From contig PDUO01000096.1 in NCBI GenBank assembly GCA_003008705.1, positions 66,847 to 130,846 on the forward strand: DNA of 64,000 bases, given 5' to 3'. This stretch comes from Pezicula radicicola (taxonomy: Eukaryota; Ascomycota; Leotiomycetes; Helotiales; Dermateaceae). The notes beneath the pieces are model-generated. The model saw only the letters and a program-made list of their open reading frames with translations. It was not told the origin of the DNA and did not search any database. A program made the position numbers and the translations under genes. Shown one piece after another: positions 45,320-55,598 of this stretch; the stretch's first letter is position 1; each line of letters opens with the position of its first letter.

Positions 45320-46830
45320 CTTGTAATGAGTCTCAGTTGGGGTTCCTATGAACTAAATGATTCTTATCAATCTGATGAAAATGCTTATTGCTATTCGAGA
45401 AGACATTCCTTAAACAATCAGTAGTCTGAAAATACAAAAGGCGGACGAGCAAGTATACTTTCGTACATAAGCAACATCAAACAAAAAGAGTATGCAGACG
45501 AATGAAAGGGGATATGTGGAACGAACGCCTCAGTTCAGTGATGGTTACCAGAAGTAAGCCATGGTTCTCCTTGGCGGACTAGCCGTTGGTGGTCCGGTGA
45601 GTCTATTCGTCCCAACACACAATTCTCCCTCAGCATACTTAAAGCAGAGGACCTAGAAAAAGTTGGGACGATAAATTGGTTTGTATGCGAAGCGTCGTGG
45701 GGTAGATGCGCAAGTTTTTTAATCAGCCACACGAAATAAGCGCATTTGAGCAAGTTATCCTCCAACGCACAGTGTTTGCACGCATTGGTCCATTTCCCCG
45801 AACCAACCTGCTTGTGCCGTGTGTGCTGATTCGTGCCAAGCTCTTTAAGGTTTTATAAAGCCTTGTGACTCTGTGTGCCGTGGCAGGTAGTAGGTAGTAG
45901 GTAGGGAAGTGATAAGAGTCAATACCTAATACGAGTACGGTAGCATGTCGAGGTGCTGTGCTAGGTAGTTAGTATTGGAGATGTCGGATACCGGCAGGAC
46001 TTAAAACCACAATTATTAGACAATCTCTCCAATGGTCGTCTGGAATCCCCCGTCTCCGTATTTAAGGCTGTAAGGATACCCTTGGAGCTAGGTACTGTAT
46101 ATAAGAATTAGTATGAGTGCTAGGTACAGTATGCCGTACCGTCTTATATTCTCACCATTAAATTATTAAGGTTACCGGTACAAGTCGTCTCGCCTATTTA
46201 CTCCCGTCGCGAAAATCATCTACATTTCTTCATTATTGTCATTTGCGGCGACAAGGATATAATCAAAACAACAGTCGTACCTGAGATAAAACACCTGTCG
46301 CACGTGCTGAGAACACAATTTTCCAAATCAGTACGAGGTACCTTGATGACTTGAGCACGTAATGCGACACCCAGAGGAGATCACTCCAATCATGCTAAGC
46401 ATTCCGGCCCGTAATTCAGGGTCCTGCTTGGGGAGGGCATTTGAGCCATTTCGAGCCCGAATGCTATTCTTCCTCGCCGCACATACACATATACATGATA
46501 TACTGTACAATCCCCCACTCAGCCTCAACAGAGACGCATAGCCGAAAATGTAGAGTAATCTCCGTAACGTCTATCAGGATTGCTGGCTGCTTGGTCGCCT
46601 GCGTGGTTTGAGCATATTTGTACATGGCCGTTCCTCTGGTCAGTTGTCAGCGTTGAGGCTGGGGATTCCAGAAGAAGATGTTACATGAGGGTGTGCGCGA
46701 CTACAAGATCATGTCATTATATTCCTTAATCGAAACCGAGTTGACTGTAACTCAGGTCCATGTGAACCAAGTCGTTCACTTGTAAATTTGTTTTGTTAGT
46801 TTTCTGGTCGGCTCGATCCTCATTATAAAC
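45320..46830. promoter_or_regulatory. Divergent promoter region of copper regulator and copper transporter
   Basis: 1.5 kb between two divergent copper genes. It must hold both promoters and any shared control site. One match to the degenerate Cuf1 element D(T/A)DDHGCTGD is found at 45950-45959 (GAGGTGCTGT), but roughly one such match is expected by chance in this length. No ORF with protein-like composition was found. Confidence 0.5.
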
Positions 46831-47626
46831 ATGGACATGACAGGACTAGAAACGACAGCAGCCACAGCAATGGCTACTACGACCACGACCGCGATGAGCA
46901 TAGGAACTACAGCGAGTTCGTCCATGGCAATGGGAAATACTGGGGGTTGTAAGCTTTCCGTAAGAACCCTGCCAGTTTGGCCCTTCGCGCCAAAATTGAC
47001 CAAAACAGATGCTTCTTAACTGGACGACAATAGATAGCTGCTTCCTCTTCCCCAGCTTCCACACCCGCTCCATCTTCACCTTCTTTCTTACATGTCTTGG
47101 CGCGTTCCTCCTTCCCTTGGCTCTAGAATTCCTGCGCCGGATTCAAAGAAAGTTCGACAGATACCTTCGATCGAAAACCGTTTTTCGTCAAAGTACTCAG
47201 TATGAAGTGCCCATTGAAGAGATGGAGGAGAAACTACTTGAGAAACAGGAAGACTCATTGAAGACTCTTGAGACGAGCTCGAGGCGAATGGCAGTGGTTT
47301 TGGAGCAGACCGCAAGAGGCGCGCTGCATTGTTGCCAGTTTGCGGTTAGTTACTGTATAATGCTGTTGTTTATGTATAGCAATGGTATGTTCGCAGTGAT
47401 TTTCCTCGTTTGTGCAGATCTTATAACAATGTCGAATAAAAGCTGATGGAGTTGGTTAAGGATTTGTTATAATCTCGATTCTGCTTGGGGCCTTCGTTGG
47501 ATTTGCGCTGTTCACACGAGATACACTAGATCTCAACGTAACGTAAGTTTCCACCAGATCTGTTGCAATAGTCCTGCTAACACTAACTTTAGATTGGAAG
47601 AACATGAAGACAAGATATGCTGCTAG
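46831..47626 (+). CDS. Ctr-family copper transporter
   Basis: Four exons (46831-46959, 47009-47384, 47461-47542, 47593-47626) encode 206 residues. The N-terminal extracellular domain is Met/Thr-rich (MDMTGLETTAATAMATTTTT, then SSSMAMGNTGGCKLSMLLNW) with spaced Met residues able to bind Cu(I). Three hydrophobic segments follow: SIFTFFLTCLGAFLLPLALE, HCCQFAVSYCIMLLFMYSNG and FVIISILLGAFVGFALF. The M-x3-M of TM2 is diverged (CIMLLFMY), and the G-x3-G of TM3 is present as G-A-F-V-G. The protein ends in Cys-Cys (EDKICC), like the metal-binding tails of Ctr proteins. It should import Cu(I) as a trimer at the plasma or vacuolar membrane. It is divergent from the copper-fist gene. Confidence 0.85.
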
Positions 47627-48098
47627 TAGGATTATGGTAGTGGGACGATTCCACGTCACGCTTCAGGCTGCTCCTCTTGTTGTTATCCACAATGGAGTAT
47701 CCGACATGAAAAAGAAGTCAGTATTAATGAAAAATACGCACACAAGGCTGTATTGCGCTGCGTCCTGTTTGCTATCACTTGGATTCAGAAGTATTCTTCT
47801 TGAAATTGGAGCTTCATCATTGAAAGAGCATTTAATATTCGTCGCTGCCTTCGAGCAGGGATGGTACTCATTCCAAGATAGCCGTTGATAGGAGTGCCAC
47901 ATTGCACCATGGACAATTTACTTGAAGCAAAACAATCCGTTATTCGTGAAGCATAGATATGTCCAGTAAGGGCTGCGTTTCATACACCAAGCGCACTGCC
48001 ACGATGTTGAGCCCCTTTCCCTTCCCCAATGACGCTAAATGCAGAGTAAGTTACAGAGAATGTGGTGACATTGATGACCCGACTCCGTCGGATCTTCT

Positions 48099-49265
48099 TC
48101 ATGAAGGCCCCGCCTCCTCCTCAGCTTCTCCGTTCGTGTCCGGCTCATTTTGGGGATCATTATCGCCGTTTGTGGTTGTGACTGTACCGCCACCGGAACC
48201 ATAGGCTTTTGCTATCCGCTCAGCCTCTTTCCTCTCTCGTATAGCCTCCGTTTCTTGGCGCAGCTTCTCCATGTTCCATGCGTCATCTTCTTCATCGTCC
48301 TCACTCTCTTCATCCTCGTCTCCACTAGCATTCCAGTCTCCCTTCTCGAACATGGCACGACCAGTTGCTTCCTTGGCAGCACGTGCTTGCTCCTCTGCTT
48401 GCTTTTTGTCCATACGTTCTGCTTTCCACTTTGCAAATGTCTCTGGCGTGACTGGGGTGAGAGTGCCTGTGAGTTTGTGGCGTTCGGATTCGAGGAAATC
48501 TTCGAGTGTGAGGGTTTTGAGGGGTGATTTATCCATAAGAGCTTTCTCTGCCGCTCGCTGCTCTTTAGTCTTCAGGACGAATCTGTCTATTGTTAGCAAA
48601 GAAAGATATGTGAAGGAGAGACAATTGGCGTACCCAGGAGGTAACTTGTGTTGATACATGCATTTATCACCGCCATTTGGACAAGTCCAGAACCAACCAT
48701 ATTTACCCTCCTCAATAGCTTCAATGAAGAACTTGCAGACTTTATCCGTTGTAGTTTTCTGGTTCCCCTTCTTGGAAAGAACCACAGATTTCAATTTCTC
48801 TTCGTCCCAGTCTTCCGAAGTCTCTGCCTTCTTCTTGGCCTCTTCATCTTCTCTGGTGTCCTGGTATAGATCCTTTTTATTGACCTTTCTCTCAACATCT
48901 AGATCGTGAGAGAACTTGCACTTCCTCCCCTTCTCGCAGTGGCCCTTTTTGAAAAATTGGCAGAGTACTGTTTTGGGATCAACCCCAAAAGGAACTTTCT
49001 GAACCTGAACAGGCTTGAACAGTTCCATTGCCTCCTTCTTTGCGGCCTCAGCTGCGGCCTTATCCCTTTCTGCTTGAGCCTTCTCTGCAGCCTTTTTCTT
49101 TTCCTCAGGCGTACCACCAGCCTTGGCAGACACCTGCATCTGGGCAATCTGCTTCTGCTTCTGGGCACCCTTCTTGTTCTTCATTCCGAAAGTCCTATCC
49201 TCTACCAATTTAGCGGCCGAGGGTTTCTTGCCCCCGCCTTCCTTTTGGGCCTTCTTGGGTGGCAT
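48099..49265 (-). CDS. tma46: Tma46 / DFRP1-type CCCH zinc-finger protein
   Basis: Exons 49265-48634 and 48582-48099 (51-nt intron, phase 2) give 371 residues; the frame is also open through the intron. The start MPPKKAQKEGGGKKPSAAKL and KLVEDRTFGMKNKKGAQKQK are signatures of the ZC3H15/Tma46 family. Two CCCH fingers follow: CQFFKKGHCEKGRKCKFSH and CKFFIEAIEEGKYGWFWTCP with a distal C-x5-H (CMYQHKLPPG). The DFRP domain FLESERHKLTGTLTPVTPET lies after the splice, and an acidic stretch (GDEDEESEDDEEDDAWNMEK) follows. Family proteins bind and stabilise the translational GTPase Rbg1 on ribosomes. Complete and intact. Confidence 0.92.
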   Translation of the reverse strand: MPPKKAQKEGGGKKPSAAKLVEDRTFGMKNKKGAQKQKQIAQMQVSAKAGGTPEEKKKAAEKAQAERDKAAAEAAKKEAMELFKPVQVQKVPFGVDPKTVLCQFFKKGHCEKGRKCKFSHDLDVERKVNKKDLYQDTREDEEAKKKAETSEDWDEEKLKSVVLSKKGNQKTTTDKVCKFFIEAIEEGKYGWFWTCPNGGDKCMYQHKLPPGYANCLSFTYLSLLTIDRFVLKTKEQRAAEKALMDKSPLKTLTLEDFLESERHKLTGTLTPVTPETFAKWKAERMDKKQAEEQARAAKEATGRAMFEKGDWNASGDEDEESEDDEEDDAWNMEKLRQETEAIRERKEAERIAKAYGSGGGTVTTTNGDNDPQNEPDTNGEAEEEAGPS

Positions 49266-49753
49266 GCTGGCAAAAGTTGTATTGGGAGACGTAAAGAAAG
49301 GGTGCGTATCAAACTGCTTCCGTGGTGGTCTTTTGGTGTCCTGGAAATGACTGTGGGGGTGGTGGAGAGGTTGTTTGGGTAATATTTGACGTTGTGGTGA
49401 ATCCTATGGCACACTGTCGAAATCCTCGATGATGTCTGCTAGATGGTGGGGGTTCTGAGGTCTGATTGGTTAGATACGCGAGCCCCCATATTGGCGCTAG
49501 TGTGGTGCCTGAAGGAGAGCTCAAGCTGGCCTCATAGGGTGCTTGCGACAAGACAGTCTACAAGTTCAACAACTGCTCTTACTTGTCCAGGTATGTACAA
49601 TCATGCTGCATGTCTATTCGGCGCTGTAATGGAACATTTAAACTGATAAAAGTCCTAGATTTTATCCTCCACATCATCTTCACACTCATTACGTGGCTTC
49701 CCAAATAGCTATCTCGAGCGTGTACGACCAATTGCATCTTCCTACCCACCGCA

Positions 49754-49912
49754 ATGATTTCCGACAACGGACTGTACCGCCTGGCGGTTTTCCTTGGGTC
49801 TGCTGCTGTTCTACTTATCGTCCTTTACCACTTCTTGGAAGTCAACGCCGACAAGGAGCCAGAAACCGATACCAAGACCAGTACATCAACTCAGAAAGAC
49901 CTTAAGGCTTAA
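49754..49912 (+). CDS. ost4: Oligosaccharyltransferase subunit Ost4
   Basis: A 52-residue single-exon gene: MISDNGLYRLAVFLGSAAVL, LIVLYHFLEVNADKEPETDT, KTSTSTQKDLKA. The first 32 residues match Ost4, one transmembrane helix starting with the invariant M-I-[ST]-D-x-x-L-[YG] and ending V-L-Y-H-F-[FL]-E-[VA]-N. The 20-residue hydrophilic tail is an extension beyond the 36-residue yeast protein, as is common in filamentous fungi. Ost4 holds Stt3 and Ost3/6 together in the ER oligosaccharyltransferase that N-glycosylates nascent proteins. The ATG at 49754 fits the family start exactly. Confidence 0.9.
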   Translation: MISDNGLYRLAVFLGSAAVLLIVLYHFLEVNADKEPETDTKTSTSTQKDLKA

Positions 49913-50949
49913 TCACTAGCGAGGACGATGGCATGTATTAGGGGTTGATACCCGGGGGAGGTGTGCTGTGCAGCGCGGGAAAATGAGAGCTTGTTTCGAC
50001 TGTATATTGGTAGCTAAAGGCACGCATGCAAGGCGTTACGAGAGATGGGACATTTCACTTGTGGATCAGATTTGTAGCATCGATAAAATGATGCTAGCTA
50101 GAACTGTTTGTGACGATGATGAGCTGGTCTGGGCGCAGAGGGTGTATGATAGGAACGGACTTGGTTCGACTGTCACGAAGATACGTAGACTCCAGGTTCA
50201 AGCTAGAGTAGAGAGGTCTGCCAATCAAGAACATCTGGAAAGTATCCCACCATGAACAAATGATGTAATTGAAGAAGTGAACCGGTAATAGAAACTCAGC
50301 CGCAGAACAATAACAAAACAATACCACTCCGTATGTAGAGGTGAAATCCTTTTTTATTTATTTATAGCGTTTGGCTTGGTTGGTGGTAAATTCATCCTAC
50401 GATAAGTAAGAAATAATGGCTGGTACAGTCTATTTTTGGGCTATGACCATTTTGGGCTAGTGCAGAAACGACAAGCGCGATTATTCCGATTTATGACTGA
50501 AATCCAACACGCCCCAGCCCCAGCCCCTTCTTCATCTTCTCCCTCCTCTTCCCTTCCTCCATACCGCGAACTCTCTCTCTCCAAAACCACCAACCACCAA
50601 CCACCAACTTCTCCTCATCACACTTTCAAGCAAGAACACACTCTCCATATATTCAAATCTTCCTAGCCAAACGAAGATACTTTTCTCGAGCATTCATCCA
50701 ACTTCGAAAGCTCATCCTGCCACTTTTCGGTCGCGTCGCAAACCACAGCCTCATCTTCAGGCAAACGCGCTTCCGCTTTCATCAGCAAACAAAGAGTTAG
50801 CCAACCTCCTTTATCCAAATCCATCGCCCCTGTCCTCGAAGAACTTCGATCGACACGATTTTGATCATTTCTTCTGCCTCTGTTTATTGATCCTAACGAC
50901 TCGACCCTTTTTCAGCTTTACTTTCGCCTTTCCAAATACCATAATCAAC
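49913..50949. other. Intergenic region / yra1 upstream region
   Basis: About 1 kb. 50500-50660 is pyrimidine-rich (CCCCAGCC, CTTCTTCATC, CTCTCTCT), typical of strong fungal promoters and leaders. A 95-codon open frame at 49968-50255 has no recognisable character and is not called. Confidence 0.4.
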
Positions 50950-52790
50950 ATGTCTGGAAAGCTCGACCAGTCTCTCGACGAGATTCTCTCCACTCAGCGC
51001 TCCAGCGCACGCAACACTAAGACCCGTGGACGCGGTCGTCGCGCACCAGCGGCTGGTCGCACTGCCGGTGCTACTGCTCCTGTCGGAGGTGTCAAGAAGA
51101 GCACAAAACAAACCAAAGGTGCAGCCAAGGTTGTCCCAACAGGACCAGCAGGCACAGGAGACAGCAAGATACAAGTTAGCAACTTGGTAAGTCTTTATCT
51201 GTATCAAAACTAAGCACATCGCTGACCGTTTCGCAGCCTAAAGATGTGAACGAACCCCAAATTAAGGTATGTTACCGATGAGGTTATTCCAACCTTTGGA
51301 CTTTTGTCGAAATATATCTTCCGTGCCTATGGGCCATCCATCATCGATATGATCGTGCACCTTCGCGCGTCGTTATCTTGGGATCTTCGTTGTTTTATAC
51401 ATACACACTGGGGAGCCTCATTTGGATCGTCTCCTTACACTTCTGCTTCAATCAGTGGCTTGATGCAAAGAAGATGGAAGTTGAGCATAGATCAGTCTTG
51501 CAAAAGCTTTGGTTCTTGAGGTAGCCTGGCAAGCACCTCCATCAGAACATAGCGCAGACTCATGATGGCGGTATTGTAGAGACCGGCTTACAAGCCATGT
51601 CAGCGATGTTGTAACTGGATTGAGAGTTTCGATGGTTGTCATATCCCTTAGAGCCTCAGCGAGCGTAGCAGTGGAGCAAGCAGCACAGCACAGCACAGCA
51701 TTACGGACATTAACGTATCCGGAGAAATGTCCCGATTGGTCTCAGAAGTCAAGATCATTCCCCCCTTTCGGTGGCCAATTCAATGCCTCGAGTGGCGGGA
51801 GTATCTTCATTTTTGTAATTCGACACATCGGCTCCTTCGTGTACCGACAGCGAAGTGGCCCTGCTTCAGTCTCGTTCGCATTTCTGTGTTCCTGGCCCGA
51901 GTATGGTGGTATTTTGGACTGTTATGGTGTCCAAGATGAAGTGTGGGGGGGGTTTAGGGACCTACGGCCTCTCTGGTATCCCAGTGGACGATGATTGCTA
52001 ACGATCATACTAATGCTCACTGCTCGCTCGCTGTTGCTGGCAATTGCAATTGTACTCAAGAGATCGGTGTCTCCTGTTTCAGGCTGTGTTTTTCCTTTCC
52101 CACGGAACTTCGATGTCGATTTCGCGCGGTTCTCCTTTCACGATTTCAATTTCCAGTTGACTAACGAGAACTCTTTGGACAAATAGGAATATTTCATCAA
52201 GTCTGTCGGACCCATCAAGAGAGTTGAGATCTCGTATGGACCTGGTGGAGTAAGCCGTGGTATTGCGACGATCTGGTTCACTCGCCCCGACGGTGCTGCA
52301 AAGGCTGTTAGCGCTTTGAACGGCCTCCTAGTCGATGGAAGACCTATGAAGGTACGTTACTGTGGCATAGTACTACTCTTCACAACCCCTAACTTTTTTA
52401 TAGATTGAAGTCATCCTCGATGCTCGCCGAGCTGCGACGATCCCCCCGCCAAAGGGTTTGAGCGAGCGTGTCACGTAAGTGCCAATTGTTCCCCTTATTG
52501 AATCTAAACTAACATTGTTCGTCAGTGCACCAAAATCACAGCCCAAGTCCGCCGCCAATCCTAAGAATAGTGATGCTGACAAGGCCGGCGCTCGTGGCGG
52601 TAAGGGCCGTGGTCGTGGAGGCAAGGCCCGCAACTCCCGGCCAACTAAGAAGACAGCCGAGGAGCTTGATTCTGAGATGGCTGACTACTTCGACAATGGT
52701 GCTGCTGCGAACAGTACAGATGCACCCGCTACGAATGGTGCAGCCCAGCCTGCTGCTAACGGTGATGCCATGGATGATGAGATTCTATGA
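50950..52790 (+). CDS. yra1: Yra1 / Aly-REF mRNA-export adaptor
   Basis: Five exons (50950-51186, 51237-51266, 52187-52351, 52404-52474, 52526-52790) give 255 residues. MSGKLDQSLDEILSTQR is the conserved N-terminal box that binds Mex67/Sub2. An Arg/Gly-rich segment (TRGRGRRAPAAG) precedes a single RRM: IQVSNLPKDVNEPQIKEYFI (RNP2) and GPIKRVEISYGPGGVSRGIA (towards RNP1), ending in MKIEVILDARRAA. A second Gly/Arg-rich stretch (RGGKGRGRGGKARNSRP) and a C-terminal acidic box (AMDDEIL) complete the REF architecture. The protein couples splicing and transcription to mRNA export. Intron 2 is 920 nt long and splits the RRM; the others are 50-52 nt. Confidence 0.92.
51267..52186 (+). other. Unusually long intron of yra1 (920 nt)
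   Basis: Bounded by AAG|GTATGT and AAATAG|GAA, with both flanks in consistent phase. All other introns I resolved in the window are at most about 140 nt. Small ORFs inside, on both strands, have no recognised product. A GCACAGCACAGCACAGCA-type run occurs at about 51685-51702. In budding yeast the YRA1 intron is exceptionally long (766 nt) and mediates autoregulation through inefficient splicing and decay of the pre-mRNA; the same logic may apply here. Confidence 0.8.
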
Positions 52791-53369
52791 GAGACTAAAG
52801 GTCTTAGACGAATTCGAGGAGGATGGGCGACCTGGTTAACGGCGTTGAGACGATATTTCATTTTCTGCAGTTCAGCTTCTAAGTTGACTGCTTTTGTACT
52901 CTTGCTATTGCAACTGGCTCCTACCTTGGAAAAGCTCAACGGTTTACGGAAGGATGCCATCATATGGGACATGGTCCATCTTAATGCGTCTCTTTCTATC
53001 AGATTGTGCTCAGCCGGCTATTTCTCAGTCTGTAATTAAAGTATCAGCGTTTGCGAGCCGTTCGTCGAAATCGAACAAAAGTTTAGACCATTCAGTCTTT
53101 TGACATTAATACTCTCGAGCTCTTCGTATGTCCAATCAAAATTAACCCTTGCTTGGCTGTGTACCCTCTTATCGAACATATCCTCGCGCGGCCTTGTTAA
53201 AATTACCCACCATTCTTAAATACGCTACATAAGTGTACAGGAAGTCACAGTATCCTCCAGCCACCCAAACAAGACCTAGTAACAGAACACCGCCCGCCCA
53301 TAACCCAGAAAAAGAAAATCATAGCGCCCGCTGGATGCATATTTCTGTTTCAATGAGTCCTTATGCTTT

Positions 53370-55598
53370 CTACTTATTCCTCTTCGCAAGAGCCAGTATC
53401 GTCTGACGATCAAACTCATCAATCTGCTTTAGCGTTGCCTTGACATCTGCAAAGGACGACTGTTGTGATTTTTGTATGGCCTCAAGAAGCTTCTTCAAGT
53501 CATCTAAGGTGGTTGATGATATACTCGTGGTACCGTTCGTCATAGGTGCTTTTACGGTGAGGGACTTCGACTCTGGCTTCTCCTTCTCTTCCGCCTTTGC
53601 TTTTTCTTCGGCCTTTTTCTTCTCTTCAGCTTCAGCCTTCTTCTTCTTCTCTTCGGCTTCAGCCTTTGCTTTCTTCTCGGCCTCGGCCTTCTCAGCTTTC
53701 TCAGCTTTCTCCTTCTCAGCAGCTTCTGCCTTGTCCTTTTCCGCCTTGGCTTTCTCCTCTGCTTTAGCCTTCTTCTCGGCCTCGGCCTTCTCTTTTTCAT
53801 CAGCTTTGGCTTTCTCAGCGGCTTCCGCCTTGTCCTTCTCTGCTTTTGCTTTCTCGTCCGCTTTCATCTTCTCGTCGATACGTGCTTGTTCCTCGGATTT
53901 CAGCTTCTCGTCGTGATCTGTTCAGGTTAGTCTTGTGCTTGACCGTCGGGTGGAATGGAGATTGATTTATAGGAGATGGAGGAGTCACGCTGTAGGCAGA
54001 GATGTTCTGCTGTTGTACTTAGGTCTAGGTGATCGCAGCGATAGCGTGCACAGCCATCATGTGCACAACAATCTGCTTCTTGTCAGGACGATGCCATGCT
54101 GATTAGGTATATCAAGAGGCTCTTACGGGTTTTACAATAACCGATCTTTTCTGTTTTATTGACTTCTTGACAGTTGGGGAATTGGCAAGTGTCTAGATCT
54201 TGTTAGCTGTATTGACTTGTTGGAGGTTTGATGGACTTACGTATAAAGCATGTCTTGCGGAAGATGCCTGCTTCGTTTACTTGAGGTGCTTGGAGACAGG
54301 TCTCGGCGCTGCATTTATCTGAAGAACTGTCAGTATATATATATACTCTTCACAATACCGTACCGGAATCGTATGTTTATCTCAAGGTCTTAGGATTCTT
54401 CTTGGGTTCGAACGGACACTTACGCTCTTTGCAGTATGCACCATTCCTTATAGGTTTATAGCATGCTCTTCGCCAACAAGTATCTATGGTTCCAGTTAAG
54501 TTGTGTCTTGAGACGTATTCTGATGTAGGTACTTACGAGTACTACATCCAGCAGAATGCAGTAGTCTATTATTGGCACAGCTTTTACATTTAATATCTAT
54601 ATGATAGTTAAAGAACTTGGTACTTTTACATGTATATATATATATACATGTGATGAAGAATAATACTTACGATCACTACAGTAGTAGTATCGATCACTAG
54701 TATTCTTCTTGGCAGCCAAGGACGTACATCCTTCTTCAGAGCATTCAAGTGCAATGTCTGGAACAAGCAGAGTAACAATTAGCTGCATGATTCCATCTGT
54801 CCCAAGAGATCGGGTCTCGGGAATAGTATTACGGAGACGCTAGAATGAAAGAGAGGGTAGGTACTTACGCGACAGGCAGACCACTCTATCGTGATCCGCA
54901 ATGATATTTTGACATTTGGGAAGCTGACACGTGTCTGTGGGACCAAGTCATATTAGGCTATATCTTTCTGGATCCGACTTGGCCTGACTGATGGAGGAGA
55001 AGGGAAGTAGGTATAAAGCTTACGATCAGTCGACCCGGAACAGCCGTTAAAACCAGGCATTCGTCGTAATCCACATGTTGGATATGTACATTTATCTGTA
55101 TATTGCAAACACCATATCATAAGCCTCACTGATAATATATATATGTATAAGATATGTATAAGGGAACTTTTGTTTCAGGGTCAAGAATGTTTTGGATAGG
55201 ACTTTACTCACGTGATGGACAGAGATCAAATGATCGTTTCTTGTCTTCACTAAGGGCTACGGTGGATGTACAGTTTTCTTCTTCGCATTTATCTCCATGG
55301 GGAAGGATTGTTAGTTCTTGGATTCGTTGTTGTTGTTGCTTTCCGTATGAGAGAGGCATCGTTGATATTGAACAACAAGTACAGTAACAATAGATCAAAG
55401 TAAAAAGAGGCGTCTAGGTTTCGGGGACAATGCAGTCGCGTGTTGGTGTTTGGTTGAAGATAATTTGGATTGGACTGGATTTGGAATTGGAAGAATGAAT
55501 GAGAATGATGACTTGGACTTACGATCTCGGCAGCAGGGTAGATTCTTCGCTGCTGCGGCACTACAGCCTTTCACTTCACATTGTGCTCTGGTGGACAT
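53370..55598 (-). CDS. Modular Cys3His protein of ten tandem modules plus coiled coil
   Basis: Eleven exons: 55598-55523, 55292-55212, 55095-55024, 54934-54869, 54757-54671, 54596-54537, 54483-54424, 54318-54241, 54192-54127, 54072-54019 and 53917-53370, together 415 residues. Exons 1-10 each encode one module with spacing C-x2/4-C-xn-C-x2-His (x5 in module 3), for example CEVKGCSAAAAKNLPCCRDH, CWRRACYKPIRNGAYCKEH and CQFPNCQEVNKTEKIGYCKT. Ten introns are all phase 1. After exons 1-9 the last base is C and the next exon begins AT or AC, so the final His is completed across the junction. Module 10 is degenerate (CAHDGCARYRCDH). Exon 11 is Lys/Glu/Ala-rich (EKAKAEKDKAEAAEKAKADE and similar), a predicted coiled coil, with a conserved-looking tail (LDDLKKLLEAIQKSQQ). 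Possibly zinc- or RNA-binding; function unknown. Confidence 0.8.

Noticed and set aside
45950..45959. Match to the Cuf1-type copper element in the divergent promoter
   Set aside because: The motif is so degenerate that about one match is expected by chance in 1.5 kb, so it is not evidence of regulation by itself.
49968..50255. 95-codon open frame after ost4
   Set aside because: No protein-like blocks, no family resemblance and no splice context; treated as chance.
51448..51994. Small ORFs inside the long yra1 intron as a nested gene
   Set aside because: None has a recognisable domain, signal peptide or consistent codon character on either strand.
53440..53916. Long plus-strand ORF rich in Ser/Ala/Phe opposite the coiled-coil exon
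   Set aside because: It is the mirror of the Lys/Glu/Ala-rich codons of the minus-strand gene; composition is an antisense artefact.
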